Assembly (NCBI GenBank): GCA_026545225.1 | Contig: CM048845.1 | Coordinates: 16,585,001 to 16,649,000 of the forward strand | Length of the DNA stretch: 64,000 bases | Origin: Cornus controversa | Taxonomy: Eukaryota > Streptophyta > Magnoliopsida > Cornales > Cornaceae | Direction: 5' to 3' | Shown here: positions 34,427 through 45,863 of the stretch, one piece after another | Numbering within the stretch: position 1 is the first letter of the stretch | How the letters are laid out: the number at the start of each line of letters is the position of its first letter | The notes under the pieces: generated by a model | Told to the model about the DNA's origin: nothing | Databases searched by the model: none | The model's input: the letters and a program-made list of their open reading frames with translations, nothing else | Program-made: the position numbers and the translations under genes

Positions 34427-36878
34427 AGATTGTAATAGTGAGATTAAATAAGGAGGTAGCTAACCTTTCTCGCCAATATAACCACGTTTACGGTTGCCCT
34501 TCTTGGTAGAGCGACCAACACTGCAAATGGATTCGATGTTTTTAGGGGAAAAACCTCTCTCGTTGTTGAATATCAGCAACGTCGCTAAAGCCCCTGTGCC
34601 TGTAATGTCCCGAGACGTTATCACAAACTCCAGTGATGGATCAACCCCTTCCGAGTACTCATTGTCCTCTGCGTTCTGCAACCAGTGACAAAAGTCACCA
34701 TCAAAATTGCTATGTTATATATGTATCTAACTATATATACACCAACACATGTATATGTATTAGTATACCACAGATTTAATAATTAGTTTTCTTTTTTCAC
34801 TCTCTCTCTCTTCAAGAAAAAAAGTATAAAATTAGTTAGCAGAGAAAAAAAGAGGAGGAGAAAATCTTAGCGTGATTGTTTGATTATAAAGAGAAACCAA
34901 ATGAAAAGATTAATCTTAAATTGTGTTTGGAAAAACTAGTGTAATGAAAAAAAATGGTTGTTTTAATTTTGTGAGTCATAAAGGATAAATTTAAATGATG
35001 AAAAAAAAAACTTATTTTTTATTTACCTTTTAGAAAGTTCTTCACTAAAAGTCCAGCCTTTTTTAAACTACACCTAATCTCCTATCATTTTTTACCTCTA
35101 CTTTTGAAAGGATAAAAGGGTGAGTTCAAAAAAATTAAAAACACACACAGTCCACTTTTCTCATCCAAAGAAAAATAAGACCAACTTTTGAAAACTTTTT
35201 TCATTCAAGTTCTAAATTTCTTAATTTTTTATTTATACATTTAGTAAATAGACATAAAATTTGTAATTATAAATGAAAAAATTGATATATTATAGAATTG
35301 TTTTTGGAAATTCTTTAAGTTTTAGTTGATTAATGAATATTAGGGGTGGACAATGCAGGACTTATTGGTTCTAATAAAATCATTGTAGGACTTATTTATT
35401 TTTTGATGAACAAAATAGGATATTATGGTAATTTTTTCATTTTTTTTTCCTCTCAGTTAGATCAACACTTCCGTAAAATAAAAAAAAAATTCACTTTACT
35501 CGACTCAAGGTGGGACCCAAATAGCCCAAACCTTAGTCGACATTAGTTATGTCAACGGAACATTCTCGTGACCATAAACCATTTTTCCTAACCCTTTCAA
35601 CCAATAAAGTGGTCCAATATACATATTGTTTTAAAAAAACAATTCCCTTCAACAAATTTAATATAAAATTTTATATAAAAAAAATTTGGTATAGACAAAA
35701 ACCAGCGGCGGTGGAGGTGGCAGTGGAGGTAGTGGTGGGAGGCAGTAGTGGAGGTAGAAGTGGAGGTGGAAGTGACAATGGTGGTGGTGGCAGCGGCTGT
35801 GGCATTGGTGGTGGTGGAAGCTAATGACAGCGATGGTGGTAGCAGTAGTGGTGGTGGCGGCGACAACGATGGTGGTAGTGGTGGAAAACAGCGATGGCGA
35901 TGGTGATAGGGGAGGTGGTGCAATGGCAGTGCAAGTAGTGGTGGCAGTGGCGATGGCGATGGTAGCGATGGTGGTGGATATGGCGGTAGTGGTGGTGGTG
36001 GAAGGCGGCGGTAGAGATAGCAGTGGAGGAACGAGGGACCAAAAGAAAATATAGTACAATCTTATTAATATATAAAAAGTATATGGATAAATTAGTAAAA
36101 TAACAAATTTATTTCAAAAGAAAATTTGGTTTCTTAAAAGGAGGTTTTAAAAGTAACATTTTTTTACTTCTCTGAAATGGGCTTCCTAACCACCGACTTC
36201 TTCGAAAATGCCTTTATAAATGTGTAACCAAACGTTATATTTTTTTTAAAAGGACTTCTGATGTCTGAAAGGACTTTCTGAGACCTCAAGAAACTCTTTC
36301 AAATAGGCGTTTAATAGACTTTTTAGAATTTTGACTTTTATTAGAAGTTCATTTTCTTTATTTCACCAAACACTAATATTTTTTTGAAAAGAATTTTTTA
36401 AACTTGAAAGTTCATTTCAATCTCCCAACAAGCTCACCCAAACACGCACTAAATTTATTGCTAACCCTATTAGAATGAACGGAACTCATGCCAATAGAAA
36501 CGGACCGAGTGAGCTAGGTGTAGCTGGCTAAATTCACATTCCTAGTCAGTATCCTGCTGGGTCGATCAAAATAACATAGCTCAAGAAAAAAATCAAGATG
36601 ATCAAAACATACTGTATTGATGTTTTGACTTATTTCTTTCTTGATTACGATAACATATTATTCTAAAGGAGAGTCCCACTCTGTTGGACAGTGACCCTTT
36701 CCGTACATGCATTCACTAAATTATATGTAAAATAAAGTCCAATTTTATACTCTTAATATAGATTCAGTACTTACATAACCAGAGTAGTTTGACCCAATGA
36801 ACCAGCTCATATTAAATTATGCTTGTTTTCTTGAGAATATTTTATCGAGTTAAAGTTCAAAAAATCATCATATAATCT

Positions 36879-36916
<38 letters not shown>

Positions 36917-37432
36917 TTTTTGTTATCGAGTGATGCAACCATGATTGAGATAAACATCCTAGAAACAAATTCTATTTATATCTTATACTAATAAAAGACC
37001 TTCTTAATTAAGCACTATTCATAAGATCAAGTATAAGGAAATAGTAATGAAGAGAAAACAGATATCATATAAACACTGCGAGCATATTAACGAATATATA
37101 CATATCTATATATATACATATATATCAAAGAATATTAAAAAGAAATAGTAATGAAGAGAAAACAGATATCATATAAACTGCGAGCATATTAATGACTACA
37201 TACATGTCTATATATATATATATATATACATATCTATATATATATAAGTTTGTTATAAGAAATTAATTACCTGGATAAGTTCCATTAGAAAATGGACATC
37301 TTTGGCGTAGAGTTCAGCAGAGAGATTCTTAATAGCCTGACGGAGATCTTCAGTGAGTGGATTCGACATTTCTTCTCCTATAGAGAACTTCGTTTTTCTT
37401 ATCTGCTCTATGTGTTCTCTTGGGGTCGCCAT
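27584..37432 (-). CDS. Sacsin/NO VEIN-like HSP90-type ATPase-domain protein, three exons
   Basis: The model joins 37432-37271, 34675-34465 and 32373-27584 (162 + 211 + 4790 nt, phases 0 and 1), giving 1720 residues and a stop. All splice sites are GT/AG. The N-terminus holds a histidine-kinase/HSP90-type ATP-binding fold: ELIQNAEDN (residues 51-59, with the E and N expected to bind Mg-ATP), LIFNNERGF (about 88-96, in place of the classical D-x-G-x-G) and the lid motif GEKGIGFKSVF (122-132). Residues about 795-1335 form five repeats of about 110 residues, each with a W-L-K/R start, an F-Y-G or Y-Y-G core and an E-L-K/Q...G-V segment. No signal peptide is seen. Arabidopsis relatives are annotated as HSP90-like ATPase-domain proteins, and NO VEIN acts in auxin-dependent patterning; this protein is shorter than NO VEIN. 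The molecular role of this copy is unknown. The start has a good context (AACAATGGC). Confidence 0.9.
32477..32784. mobile_element. MITE-like element in intron 2
   Basis: Perfect 15-bp inverted ends, ATGTTACATGGACTC (32477-32491) and GAGTCCATGTAACAT (32770-32784), flank about 280 bp rich in CCGACAC and CCCATAC words. An 8-bp ATTCAAAC occurs just outside both ends (about 32467-32474 and 32787-32794), which fits a hAT- or Mutator-type target duplication. The TGTTACATGGACTC start is a common plant MITE terminus. Confidence 0.75.
32785..34464. other. Remainder of intron 2
   Basis: Very AT-rich, with a (TA)n run at about 34380-34425. No gene supported: the 115-codon minus-strand frame at 33036-33383 is inside the intron and unrecognised. 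Confidence 0.6.
34465..34675 (-). CDS. Exon 2 of the ATPase gene
   Basis: Encodes residues 55-124 and the first base of codon 125 (NAEDNEYSEG ... RKRGYIGEK). Acceptor TTGCAG lies before AACGCAG and donor GTTAGC after GAGAAAG. It carries the N-box asparagine and ends within the GxxGxGF lid motif. Confidence 0.9.
35703..36030. repeat. GGT/GGA/GGC-rich imperfect trinucleotide tract in intron 1
   Basis: About 330 bp made almost only of GGTGGT, GGAGGT, GGCAGT and GATGGT words on the plus strand. Open frames over it on both strands (Gly-rich or His/Pro-rich) are composition artefacts. Confidence 0.9.
36880..36915. repeat. (TA)n microsatellite in intron 1
   Basis: Uninterrupted TA run. Confidence 0.9.
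37037..37240. repeat. About 104-bp tandem duplication in intron 1
   Basis: AAATAGTAATGAAGAGAAAA begins near 37039 and again near 37143, with small differences and TA-rich spacers. Confidence 0.85.
37271..37432 (-). CDS. Exon 1 of the ATPase gene
   Basis: Encodes residues 1-54, from MATPREHIEQIRKTKFSIG to FLMELIQ. The ATG is at 37432-37430 and the donor is GTAATT just after CAG. The exon ends inside the ELIQ-N ATP motif. Confidence 0.9.
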
Positions 37433-37461
37433 TGTTGATATCTAATGATAAAAACAGTTTA

Positions 37462-37585
37462 TATATATCTGTATGTATGGAGAGAGAGAGCAAGTAGTGA
37501 ACTGAGGTGTTAAGAAAGATGAATATATATATAAAGGAGGTAAACCTCTTGAGCAAGCAAAAGAGAAAGTAGAGAGAGAGAGTAC

Positions 37586-37624
<39 letters not shown>

Positions 37625-37850
37625 TATATATCTGTATGTATGGAGAGAGAGAGCAAGTAGTGAACTGAGGTGTTAAGAAAGATGAATATATATAGAGGAG
37701 GTAAAACTCCTGAGCAAGCAAAAGAGAAAGTAGAGAGAGAGAGTGTACGATGAGATAAAAAAAAAGGAGCTCCACTTAGGAAGGAGACAGTGACTTTTGA
37801 ATGAACTCGCTGAGCACGGAGAGGGGAAAGCAGAGAGAGAGAGCGCGATG
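37462..37850 (-). promoter_or_regulatory. Duplicated leader/promoter-proximal segment of the ATPase gene
   Basis: A unit of about 163 bp (CTGTATGTATGGAGAGAGAG ... AGAGAAAGTAGAGAGAG) starts near 37462 and again near 37625, separated by a (TA)n run (37590-37621). A shorter third partial unit lies near 37800-37850 (GAGCACGGAGAGGGGAAAGC). It ends about 30 bp from the start codon, so it should be 5' UTR or core promoter. The GA-rich and CT-rich composition is common in plant leaders; no specific TATA box can be chosen among the TA runs. Confidence 0.6.
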
Positions 37851-38054
37851 AGAGAGAAAAAGGCACTTTTGCATGAACTTAAGTCGTTGCATTGTCTTCT
37901 TTACCCGGGAAATGGAACCAAAGAGACTCCTAATAGTATTGTCTTTTTTTTATTAATTACTGAAGGGGTAGTATTTTCTGACCATTTATGTGTTCCAGTA
38001 AAAAATAAATATATTATTTTTAATTATAAATTTTTTAAAAAAAATAAAACATGA

Positions 38055-39586
38055 GAATCAAAACGGATCAATCAAATTTTAATCGGGTAAAAACTTTTTA
38101 TAATCACATATTTTCTTTCTTCACGCTTACAAGAGTGATGATGTCTTCTTGATTTAAAAACAGAAGTCAAGTAATTAGTTGATGAGTGGATGCGATGGGA
38201 GGACTATGATTTGTGAAATCTCGATGGTCATAGTTTGAGCATAGGATGTTAGTGGCAATGGAAAATCCGATCAATACCCATTTCTCTGTTACTAATCTCT
38301 AAAACCCATATATATATATATATATGGATGACGAGAATAATATCACCACCTCTAACCCTAAAATCTTTATATATATTAGTGGTGAACCCAATCCAATTTT
38401 TTAAACATGTTAACACCATGGTTAATTGGGCTTGAGATTAAATTCCAATCCCAATCTAATTCAAGTTTAAATATGAATTTTTGAGAGTGTGTTTTATACA
38501 AAATATATACACACACACACAAAAAAAAAAAAAAATCACAATCAATAATATGAAAACATATTCGAGTGGATTTAATTGGAAGAAATTCTCAAATCTAAAG
38601 TGGCTGAGAAGTTTTAGCCTTAATGTGCGAGTAGAGATAGATTTGCCAAAGAATATTTAGGATGTGATTAGTAAAATTTTAAAAATATCTTCAAGGAAAA
38701 AATCTGTTTTCTCCTTAAGTTGCTTGGTTTCCATTTGAGAAGAAAAACAAAGAAGTCGTGAATATAGTAGTTGGGTCAGTTGGATTTCCTTTTTTTAACT
38801 TCTTTTTTTAATTTTTAATTTTAGAAGATGTGTTTACGTTTTGTTGGGCCACATAAATAGTCAGGATATACCACCTACTCACCGATGAGTAACTAAGTTT
38901 TGTCCATAAAACAGAAAAGGGAATCAAAGTTGGATCAACCCATTTCTTCTGGGTCATTGATTCTCTCTCTAAAACTTGTGTTGGTTTACCATTGCCTTCT
39001 CATATTCACCAAACCTTCAATGATGACCATCAATCAGCCGTAGCATAATTAAGAGCATTTCACGAACAAATGGGGCATGTTCCAATTATGGAGATCATTG
39101 AACCAATTACATATGGCAGTAACAGAAGAACATTTCACAAACAAATAACGAAATCTGAATTAAACTCCAAGCATTACAAGTTTTCCGTAGTTAATTGCGG
39201 TAAACCAAAAATGTGATCAACTAGAAAAAAAGAAAAGGAGAGAAAAACCATCATAAATTGTCAACACAAGAAGACATCAAGAAGATGAATGCATTCTCTC
39301 TATATATATGAACCAAGTATCATATAATTAAAAAAAAACATCAACATCGATTATATTAGAAAGTTTTTTTATTGGCAAAGAATTGGGGGGAAAACACATC
39401 AGCATCCATGATATTAGAAAATATTCATCCTGGTCTCATATTCAGCAAACTTGTGTTGGTTTACAGAGTTTGTGATCTTAAGATCTACGTAGACTGCAAG
39501 GTTGAACTTGCCGGCAAAAGATCTCCAATGACAGCGAAGCCTCTAGTTCTTCAAGGTTTAGTCATGAAAACGAATGTATATAATAT
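38055..39586. other. Intergenic sequence upstream of the ATPase gene
   Basis: AT-rich with simple repeats (38310-38330 TA, 38505-38535 AC then A). A plus-strand open frame at 39372-39626, containing LVLVYRVCDLKIYVDCKVEL, looks somewhat protein-like but is unrecognised and is cut by the LTR at 39587. Confidence 0.5.
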
Positions 39587-42118
39587 TGTCACACCTCGAT
39601 TTTCGTTCCCCGAGAATAGAGGGTGAATAGTATTTTCACATCATCATCACTTCACATCAACACCTTACACTTACAAAAGCTTAAATATAAACACACGTAT
39701 ATCTACGTATGCCCCAACAACAACCCTAGCTAAGGCCCCACACTTGCACAACACTAGTTGCTAGTTCCCATTTTCGCACAATCAAAATGTGCATTTTGCT
39801 TGATCAAAGAGCCACATTTGCACGATCGAAGCATTCGATCATGTGAAGTACTATCGAAGTACAATCGAAAAGTTTCATCACTCAAGACTTTTAGACATTC
39901 CGAAACCTACATACTTTCGCATGTGCGAAACTATGTTTTCGCACAATCGAAGGATTCAATCACGCAAAATGGACATTCGCACGATCGAAATTCCTTCTTT
40001 CAAGATTCTTGCACTTTTGCACTTAGTCCGCCTCATGCACCACAATCCACTCTAGCAACCTAACTCATCCACATACATCCATACAACCTCTCAAACATCA
40101 AAAGAATGCTATAACATTATTCATAAGGTCCAATTACCTACATTAATACATTTCTCAAGGGTTATAAACTTACTACACATGTGAACCACTCAATCCAGGG
40201 ACTCAACTCCTAGTATAACTGGAAGTTGAATCTAAAACTTACACCATTATATAGATAATTTAAAAATACTCGATTTAAAAAAAATCACACTCAATTCTAA
40301 TCTAAAACGAAGAAGTTATGCCCGATTGAAGTTCGGACAAAGTAGGAAATTTTGATTATGCGAAATTGTCATTTCGCACAATCAAAATTGCACTCTGTAG
40401 AATTTCCTGTAACCTCATATTTTGTCCATTTTGGGTCCAAATATCATTCTAACCACCTAGGACCATTCCCTCAACATTTAAATCATTTACACATGATATA
40501 TCATCACACACATACTCCAAATCACACATTTGAATCATTATGATCACACCATCTTCACACATTTCTATCAAAATGCATATATCATTGCATACATTCACAA
40601 TATCCATACACTAACTTCATTGATTATACATACAAGGTCCAAATGGATATACAAGTTACATATAAAGTGAATGTAACTCTAACTCGACATAATCCACGTG
40701 CCACATGCCGGCATGGATAGCCAAATACATACTTCACACTCAAAACCTCAAAATACACCAAAACGCTCAAAAGTGCTCCTATGGGCCTCAAGTGACTACT
40801 CAATTGCATCTCGTCCATCCTCAATGCCTTACCTGTAAAACTGCTTGGGAAAAAAGGGATGAGCACCACAGCGGCTCAATAGGAATACCTCAACCCTCCT
40901 AAGTGTCGACTAGAATGTATGTTGTTACACTATATGTCACGTCAACAACTTCACATTCATTCAACATAAGATAGAAGTATGGGTACTTATATACAAAGCA
41001 TATTATTTTCATGCTTCATTCATACTCATCAATGCTAAGAAAATGTCTAGCATGCCTCTCATCACCTTATACCACATATAGCACGTATATGTCTAAAGCA
41101 TGCATATTGTATCATATATGCCTACAATCCCAAACTTAGCATACTTTACTCATGCTCTACTCAATGCATACACTTGTTACACATAACTAGCATGCATTTT
41201 ACATTTGCACTTTAACACATAACCACATACATATTCATCATTTCACATAATTTCACATGTACACACATTTAGGTATTCATGCTCTCAACTTCACACATTT
41301 ACAAATACTAGTTCCTCATGCTTTACACAACACAAGGCACATCAATTTTGAATAGAAGAGACTCAATAGAAAGAGAAAACAGTAAATCCCACCCCTCTCA
41401 CCATTCTTATATATGCAAAACACACCCTACACTTTACCTCTTCACCCGAAACCCTAGAATCGACAAATAGAAGAGAAGAATAACCCCTACCTCAAAAATG
41501 AAGGTTGTCCAAGAACTTCTCAAGACTTTTAGTGATGTCTACCTTGCCAAAACTCATATTTGTTTGGTTCAAACTGAAGCCCTAGTCGTCCTACACACTT
41601 TCCTTTTTCGGCGAATCACAAATCCAAGCCGAATGCACCCGAAATGTAGAGAGAATGTGGAGGAATGAAGTGGGAGAGATTTAGAGAGATAAAGTGGCAT
41701 GAGATATAGCTGGAAGTCTCAGCCACTGATATTTAAAATATCTAGAGTGCACGTGATGACTAAAACGTCACCGAGCCACTTAATGTACCCTCTTGACCTC
41801 CGTTTTGGATTTTGAAAACTCCAACGGCCTCAAAATCAATTTCTTAACTCTTTAAACATTTCATATAAGTCAAAATAAAAAATAATTATTTTTCAAAATT
41901 TTTCGAATTTCCCAAGCCCACCTGGTCCGCGTCCCAGGCCCCCATCTAAACAAAAAGTCAAACTTCTCCAAATTTTTTGAAAACTTTTAAAAATCGTAAA
42001 TCAACATTCTAAACATTTTTTTCACTCTTAAAACATCCACAACATCATTCAAAACGCATTTATAGCGAAAATGATGAAAAATTTTAAAAATCGGTCAAAT
42101 TTGGTTCTAGTCTCTACA
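39587..42118 (-). mobile_element. Solo LTR (2.5 kb), Ty3/gypsy Tekay-like, TSD AATAT
   Basis: On the plus strand it begins TGTCACACCTCGATTTTCG and ends TAGTCTCTACA, i.e. TGTAGAGACTA...GTGACA on the minus strand. AATAT flanks it at 39582-39586 and 42119-42123. No coding capacity. Near 39770-39990 there is a cluster of GCACAATCGAA/GCACGATCGAA words, and another near 40360-40395. Confidence 0.8.
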
Positions 42119-42283
42119 AATATTATATATATATATATATAAAAAGATCCAAAATAAATGAGTCAATCCAAATTTCATTCCTTTTTCTTTTTAACTTTTT
42201 CTATTAATAATTAAAACTAATGTTTCAATATAAAATTGGACCACATCAGTGGTTAATAAATGACACCTAATCACTAGTAAGTA

Positions 42284-44898
42284 TGTAAAGACCGTGACTA
42301 CTTTTGGCTGGCCTATTTTTTTTGAGTCGGATTGACCCGGACGCAGGTCTAGTGGGCCCGAAAAATTCAAAAGTGCGGGAATGATATCAAATTCGAAAGG
42401 TAACTTAAATAAAATATTTGATGCGCTATAGAGTCAATTTCGTGTCAATCGGAGTTACAGAAATTAAAAATCAAGCCTGGAAAGGTTTAGTGAAAAGGTA
42501 GTGGCATTTTTATAATATAACAATTAGGTCTATAAATAGAAAGATGAGAATACAGAATTCTCATTTCTCTCTTCCTCCATTAGCCGTGAGAGAGAATATA
42601 TATATATATATATATCATTGTCTTCCTTCACCATTGAATTAGAGAATCTTGGGGTGAGAATTAAAAGACGTTGAATAAGAGAGAAATGATCTACGCATTG
42701 AGGGCTCAAGAGTGGTCCGATCAAAATTAATTTTGGGTAAAGTTGAGTTTGGTAAAATTTTGGCTTGGAATTGAGGTAGGGGTGTTCTCTCCACCTTATC
42801 ATCGATTCCTTAGGAATTGATATGGTTTTGAATTGATAGCATGTCTAGGAATGCTAGAAACTGAGTCTTGCATCTTCAATTATGCTAATTTTAGTTAATT
42901 GAGTCTCTACATGCTAGTTAAGGTAGTAATTAGATGCATTAATGGTATATGTATATGTTTTGGCTTGGAATTGAGGTAGGGGTGTTCTCTCTACCTTATC
43001 ATCGCTTCCTTAGGAATTGATATGGTTTTGAATTGATAGCATGTCTAGGAATGCTAGAAACTGAGTCTTGCATCTTCAATTATGCTATTTTAGTTAATTG
43101 AGTCTCTACATGCTAGTTAAGGTAGTAATTATATGCATTAATGGTATATGTATATGTTTGGATGAAATTATGAATATATGTTGCCTTTTAGCATGATCTA
43201 TAGTTGTGGAGACAATGTTGTATATGTTGCATTTTATGTGTTTGATAAAATGCACAAAGATTATCTTTTCTTTAAATATTGCATTGTTATATATATGGAA
43301 TTATATGTTTTAGCATGAGAATTAAGTGGCTTAAGATGCACTTGAATTATGAAATTGTTGCATTGTTATATGCATGGAATTACATGTTTTAGCGTGGAAA
43401 ATTAAGTGGCTTATGATGCACTTGGAATTGTATGTGTTGCCATACTTGAACCCTATGTAATTGGTTGTTGATTTTGGGAGTATGTCAAAAATGAAAAAGG
43501 GCCCCGAAACCCCAAAAACTTGGCCAAGGGGGTTTTATCTAGACCTTCGGATTAATAGCCCGTAAAGTAGTATATAGGTTTTGTCTAGACCTTCGGGTTT
43601 TAGCCCGTAAAGTAAAATATTAGGTTCTATCTAGACTCTCAAATTTTAGCCCGTAAAGTAGAATATTTAGGAATTTAGCTTGAAAAGTTTTTGACCCGTA
43701 ACCTACGATTACTCCCACCCTTGTGTGATTTCGAAACTTACGTGACTTAGTATTTAAGTCTTGTTGTTGAATTATGATATTCATGTTGATGTTTATGTGA
43801 CCTTCTACTTCAATTGAGCATTGTTGAGTACGTGTTCCATTTAAGCATTGAATTGAGATCCCTTGAGCATTTGCATTATCATATGTCATGTAGTACATAG
43901 GAATGCCATGATTGTATTTCATGTAAGTCTTATCGAGTTAATGCATAAGTTGGTTTGGGTATCTCTACTGGGCATGCTGAAGGTCACCCCCCTCCCCCAA
44001 CTTTTTTTTTTTACAAATAAGAAACCGGTCGTAGATGGAGCTTGAAGTGCTCGAGTCGCAAAATTTACTTTTCATTGCTATCGTTTAGCTTATGTTTCTA
44101 TATGTCATGCTTAGGCATTTATTGAACTTGTAATTTGGATTTAAGTACTAAACTTGATATGTATGAACCATGTTTGGCACTTGAAACCAATTGAGGACAA
44201 GATAGGAGATTTATGTTTAAGTTGGATTTATCCTGTCATATAGTATAATTGTGATTTTATTGTCCATTTACACATATATAAACCCTTGAGAATGTTTGTG
44301 ATTATAAATTACTAAGTTGAGGCCCAAGTGGGATAAAATAGACCAAGTGTATGGAATTAGGATTTTGCAAGAGGAGGTATTTCAATTTTGTGAAACCCTC
44401 TTTTTGCATGATCAAAATTCTTCGATTGTGCAAAAGGTGGTGTTCGATTGTGCGAAAAAATACAGAGTTACAGAGTGTCAAAAGTCCTAAGGCTTTTGAT
44501 ATTACTTCTCAAGTACTTCGTTTGATTGAGATTTTCGATCGTGAGAACTCTAATTTTTGCTCAATTGAATTGTACAAGCAGCAAGAATAAAGGTTAAGAT
44601 TTAAGTACACATATACCCTTGTGAGGGACCTAGATACATGTGTTGACTTGTTTAGATATACGTATACCTTTAAATGTATGATTATGACTATGCTTTCGTG
44701 ATTTTGAGATTTTGAATGAATTAATGATTTGGATGAAGGTTCACTCACATTAATCACTCCCCTTATTTCCCTCGCTCTTAACCGGGTGTTGAAAATCGGG
44801 CCGTGACAACTTGAAATCAGAACATGCTACCATAGTGAGGTGGTAACGTGTGACACGATCACCCTCAATTTTTGGGAGTCAAAAATTGGGACGTGACA
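42284..44898 (+). mobile_element. Solo LTR (2.6 kb), same family as the Tekay LTR at 53731-57497
   Basis: It starts TGTAAAGACCGTGACTACTT and ends TTGGGACGTGACA. Its first 200 bp match, in reverse complement, the right end of the LTR at 53731-57497 (shared TTTGATGCG/GCGCTA, TCGGAGTTAC and AAAGGTTTAGTGAAAA). A TATAAATA box is at 42531-42538. A 200-bp tandem duplication lies at 42761-43160. The flanks AAGTA and GTGTA do not match well; TAAGTA occurs 8 bp beyond the right end, so the duplication may have been disturbed. Confidence 0.7.
42761..43160. repeat. 200-bp tandem duplication
   Basis: TGGCTTGGAATTGAGGTAGG starts at 42761 and 42961; the copies differ at about four positions by eye. Confidence 0.95.
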
Positions 44899-44927
44899 GT
44901 GTAGGTAAGTATTGTCCATTATTTAAA

Positions 44928-45217
44928 GGGTGAATTTCAAAAAGCCCCCCTCAACTATAGTTCGTTTGCAAATAACCCCTCTATGAATTATTTTTGCAAA
45001 AAAATTCCTCCAACTATCAGAAGGGGGTTATGTAGGTAACAGACATTTTTTGATGAGGCTAAATAACTAAAATACCCATTTCGAACTGTTTGGACATGTG
45101 TTTTTTCAGATTTTCTTTAGTGTGGTATAGGGTAGAAACGACGTCATTCTGTGGTCTCATTATTCTAAAGCAATAACCCTTTTGTATACGTGCTACTTAT
45201 ATCTCTCTACACACAAC
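44928..45217. repeat. Left terminal inverted repeat of the MULE
   Basis: Pairs with 52287-52574 in reverse complement over about 290 bp with scattered mismatches. Confidence 0.9.
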
Positions 45218-45230
45218 ATATATATATATA

Positions 45231-45690
45231 TATATGCTACCCTATTCCATTCTCTCTTCCCTCTATCTACATCTGTCACATGGGAAACCCTAGTTTTGAA
45301 TTTGATTTGCAGGTCTGGTGCAAATCACGTTTATATGATATGTGTGTATATATGTGTGTGTGTGTGTGTGTGTGCACGCGTGCTGCCCTACTTTTGAATT
45401 CAATTTACAAGTAGTCAGCCATTGGTTCAAATCACATTTTATATGATATGTATGTGTGTGTCTGTGTGTATATATATATATGCTACCCTATTCCATTCTC
45501 TCTTCCCTCTATCTGCATCTGTCACTATGGAAACACCTTAGTTTGAATTCGATTTGCAAGTAGTCATCTATTGGTTCAAATCACGTTTATATGATTTGTT
45601 TGTGTATATATATATGCTACCCTATTCTATTCTCTCTTCCCTATATCTTCATCTGCATTAATTTCCTCCATCTTTCCTTTGCTTTATCAA
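45231..45690. repeat. Three imperfect tandem units upstream of the GRF ORF
   Basis: TATATGCTACCCTATTC starts near 45231, 45477 and 45611, each followed by CATTCTCTCTTCCC-like sequence. The first two units also carry GGTTCAAATCAC- or GTGCAAATCAC-like words and (TG)n runs. Confidence 0.8.
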
Positions 45691-45863
45691 TTAATCTGGT
45701 TCTCTCAAATTTCAAAGTATCTGATATTTTATTCAATTTATATTTTTTTGGGTAAATTTCTTGAATTATTGTTATTATTATTATTATTATTTTATAATCA
45801 TACTCTGCATTAATCTCTTTGGTTTTTATTGATTTTTTCTAAAAAAAATTATAGAGTTGTTAA

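Noticed and set aside
35549..36059. Gly-rich and His/Pro-rich open frames on both strands
   Set aside because: They arise from a GGT/GGA-rich trinucleotide tract inside intron 1 of the ATPase gene; no start context or homology.
39770..40000. Regularly repeated GCACAATCGAA words considered as a CRISPR-like or satellite array
   Set aside because: Spacing is irregular, words vary, and the region lies within a solo LTR of a plant retrotransposon.
40352..40902. Small open frames at 40352-40543 and 40705-40902
   Set aside because: Inside the solo LTR; no motif and no coding-like composition.
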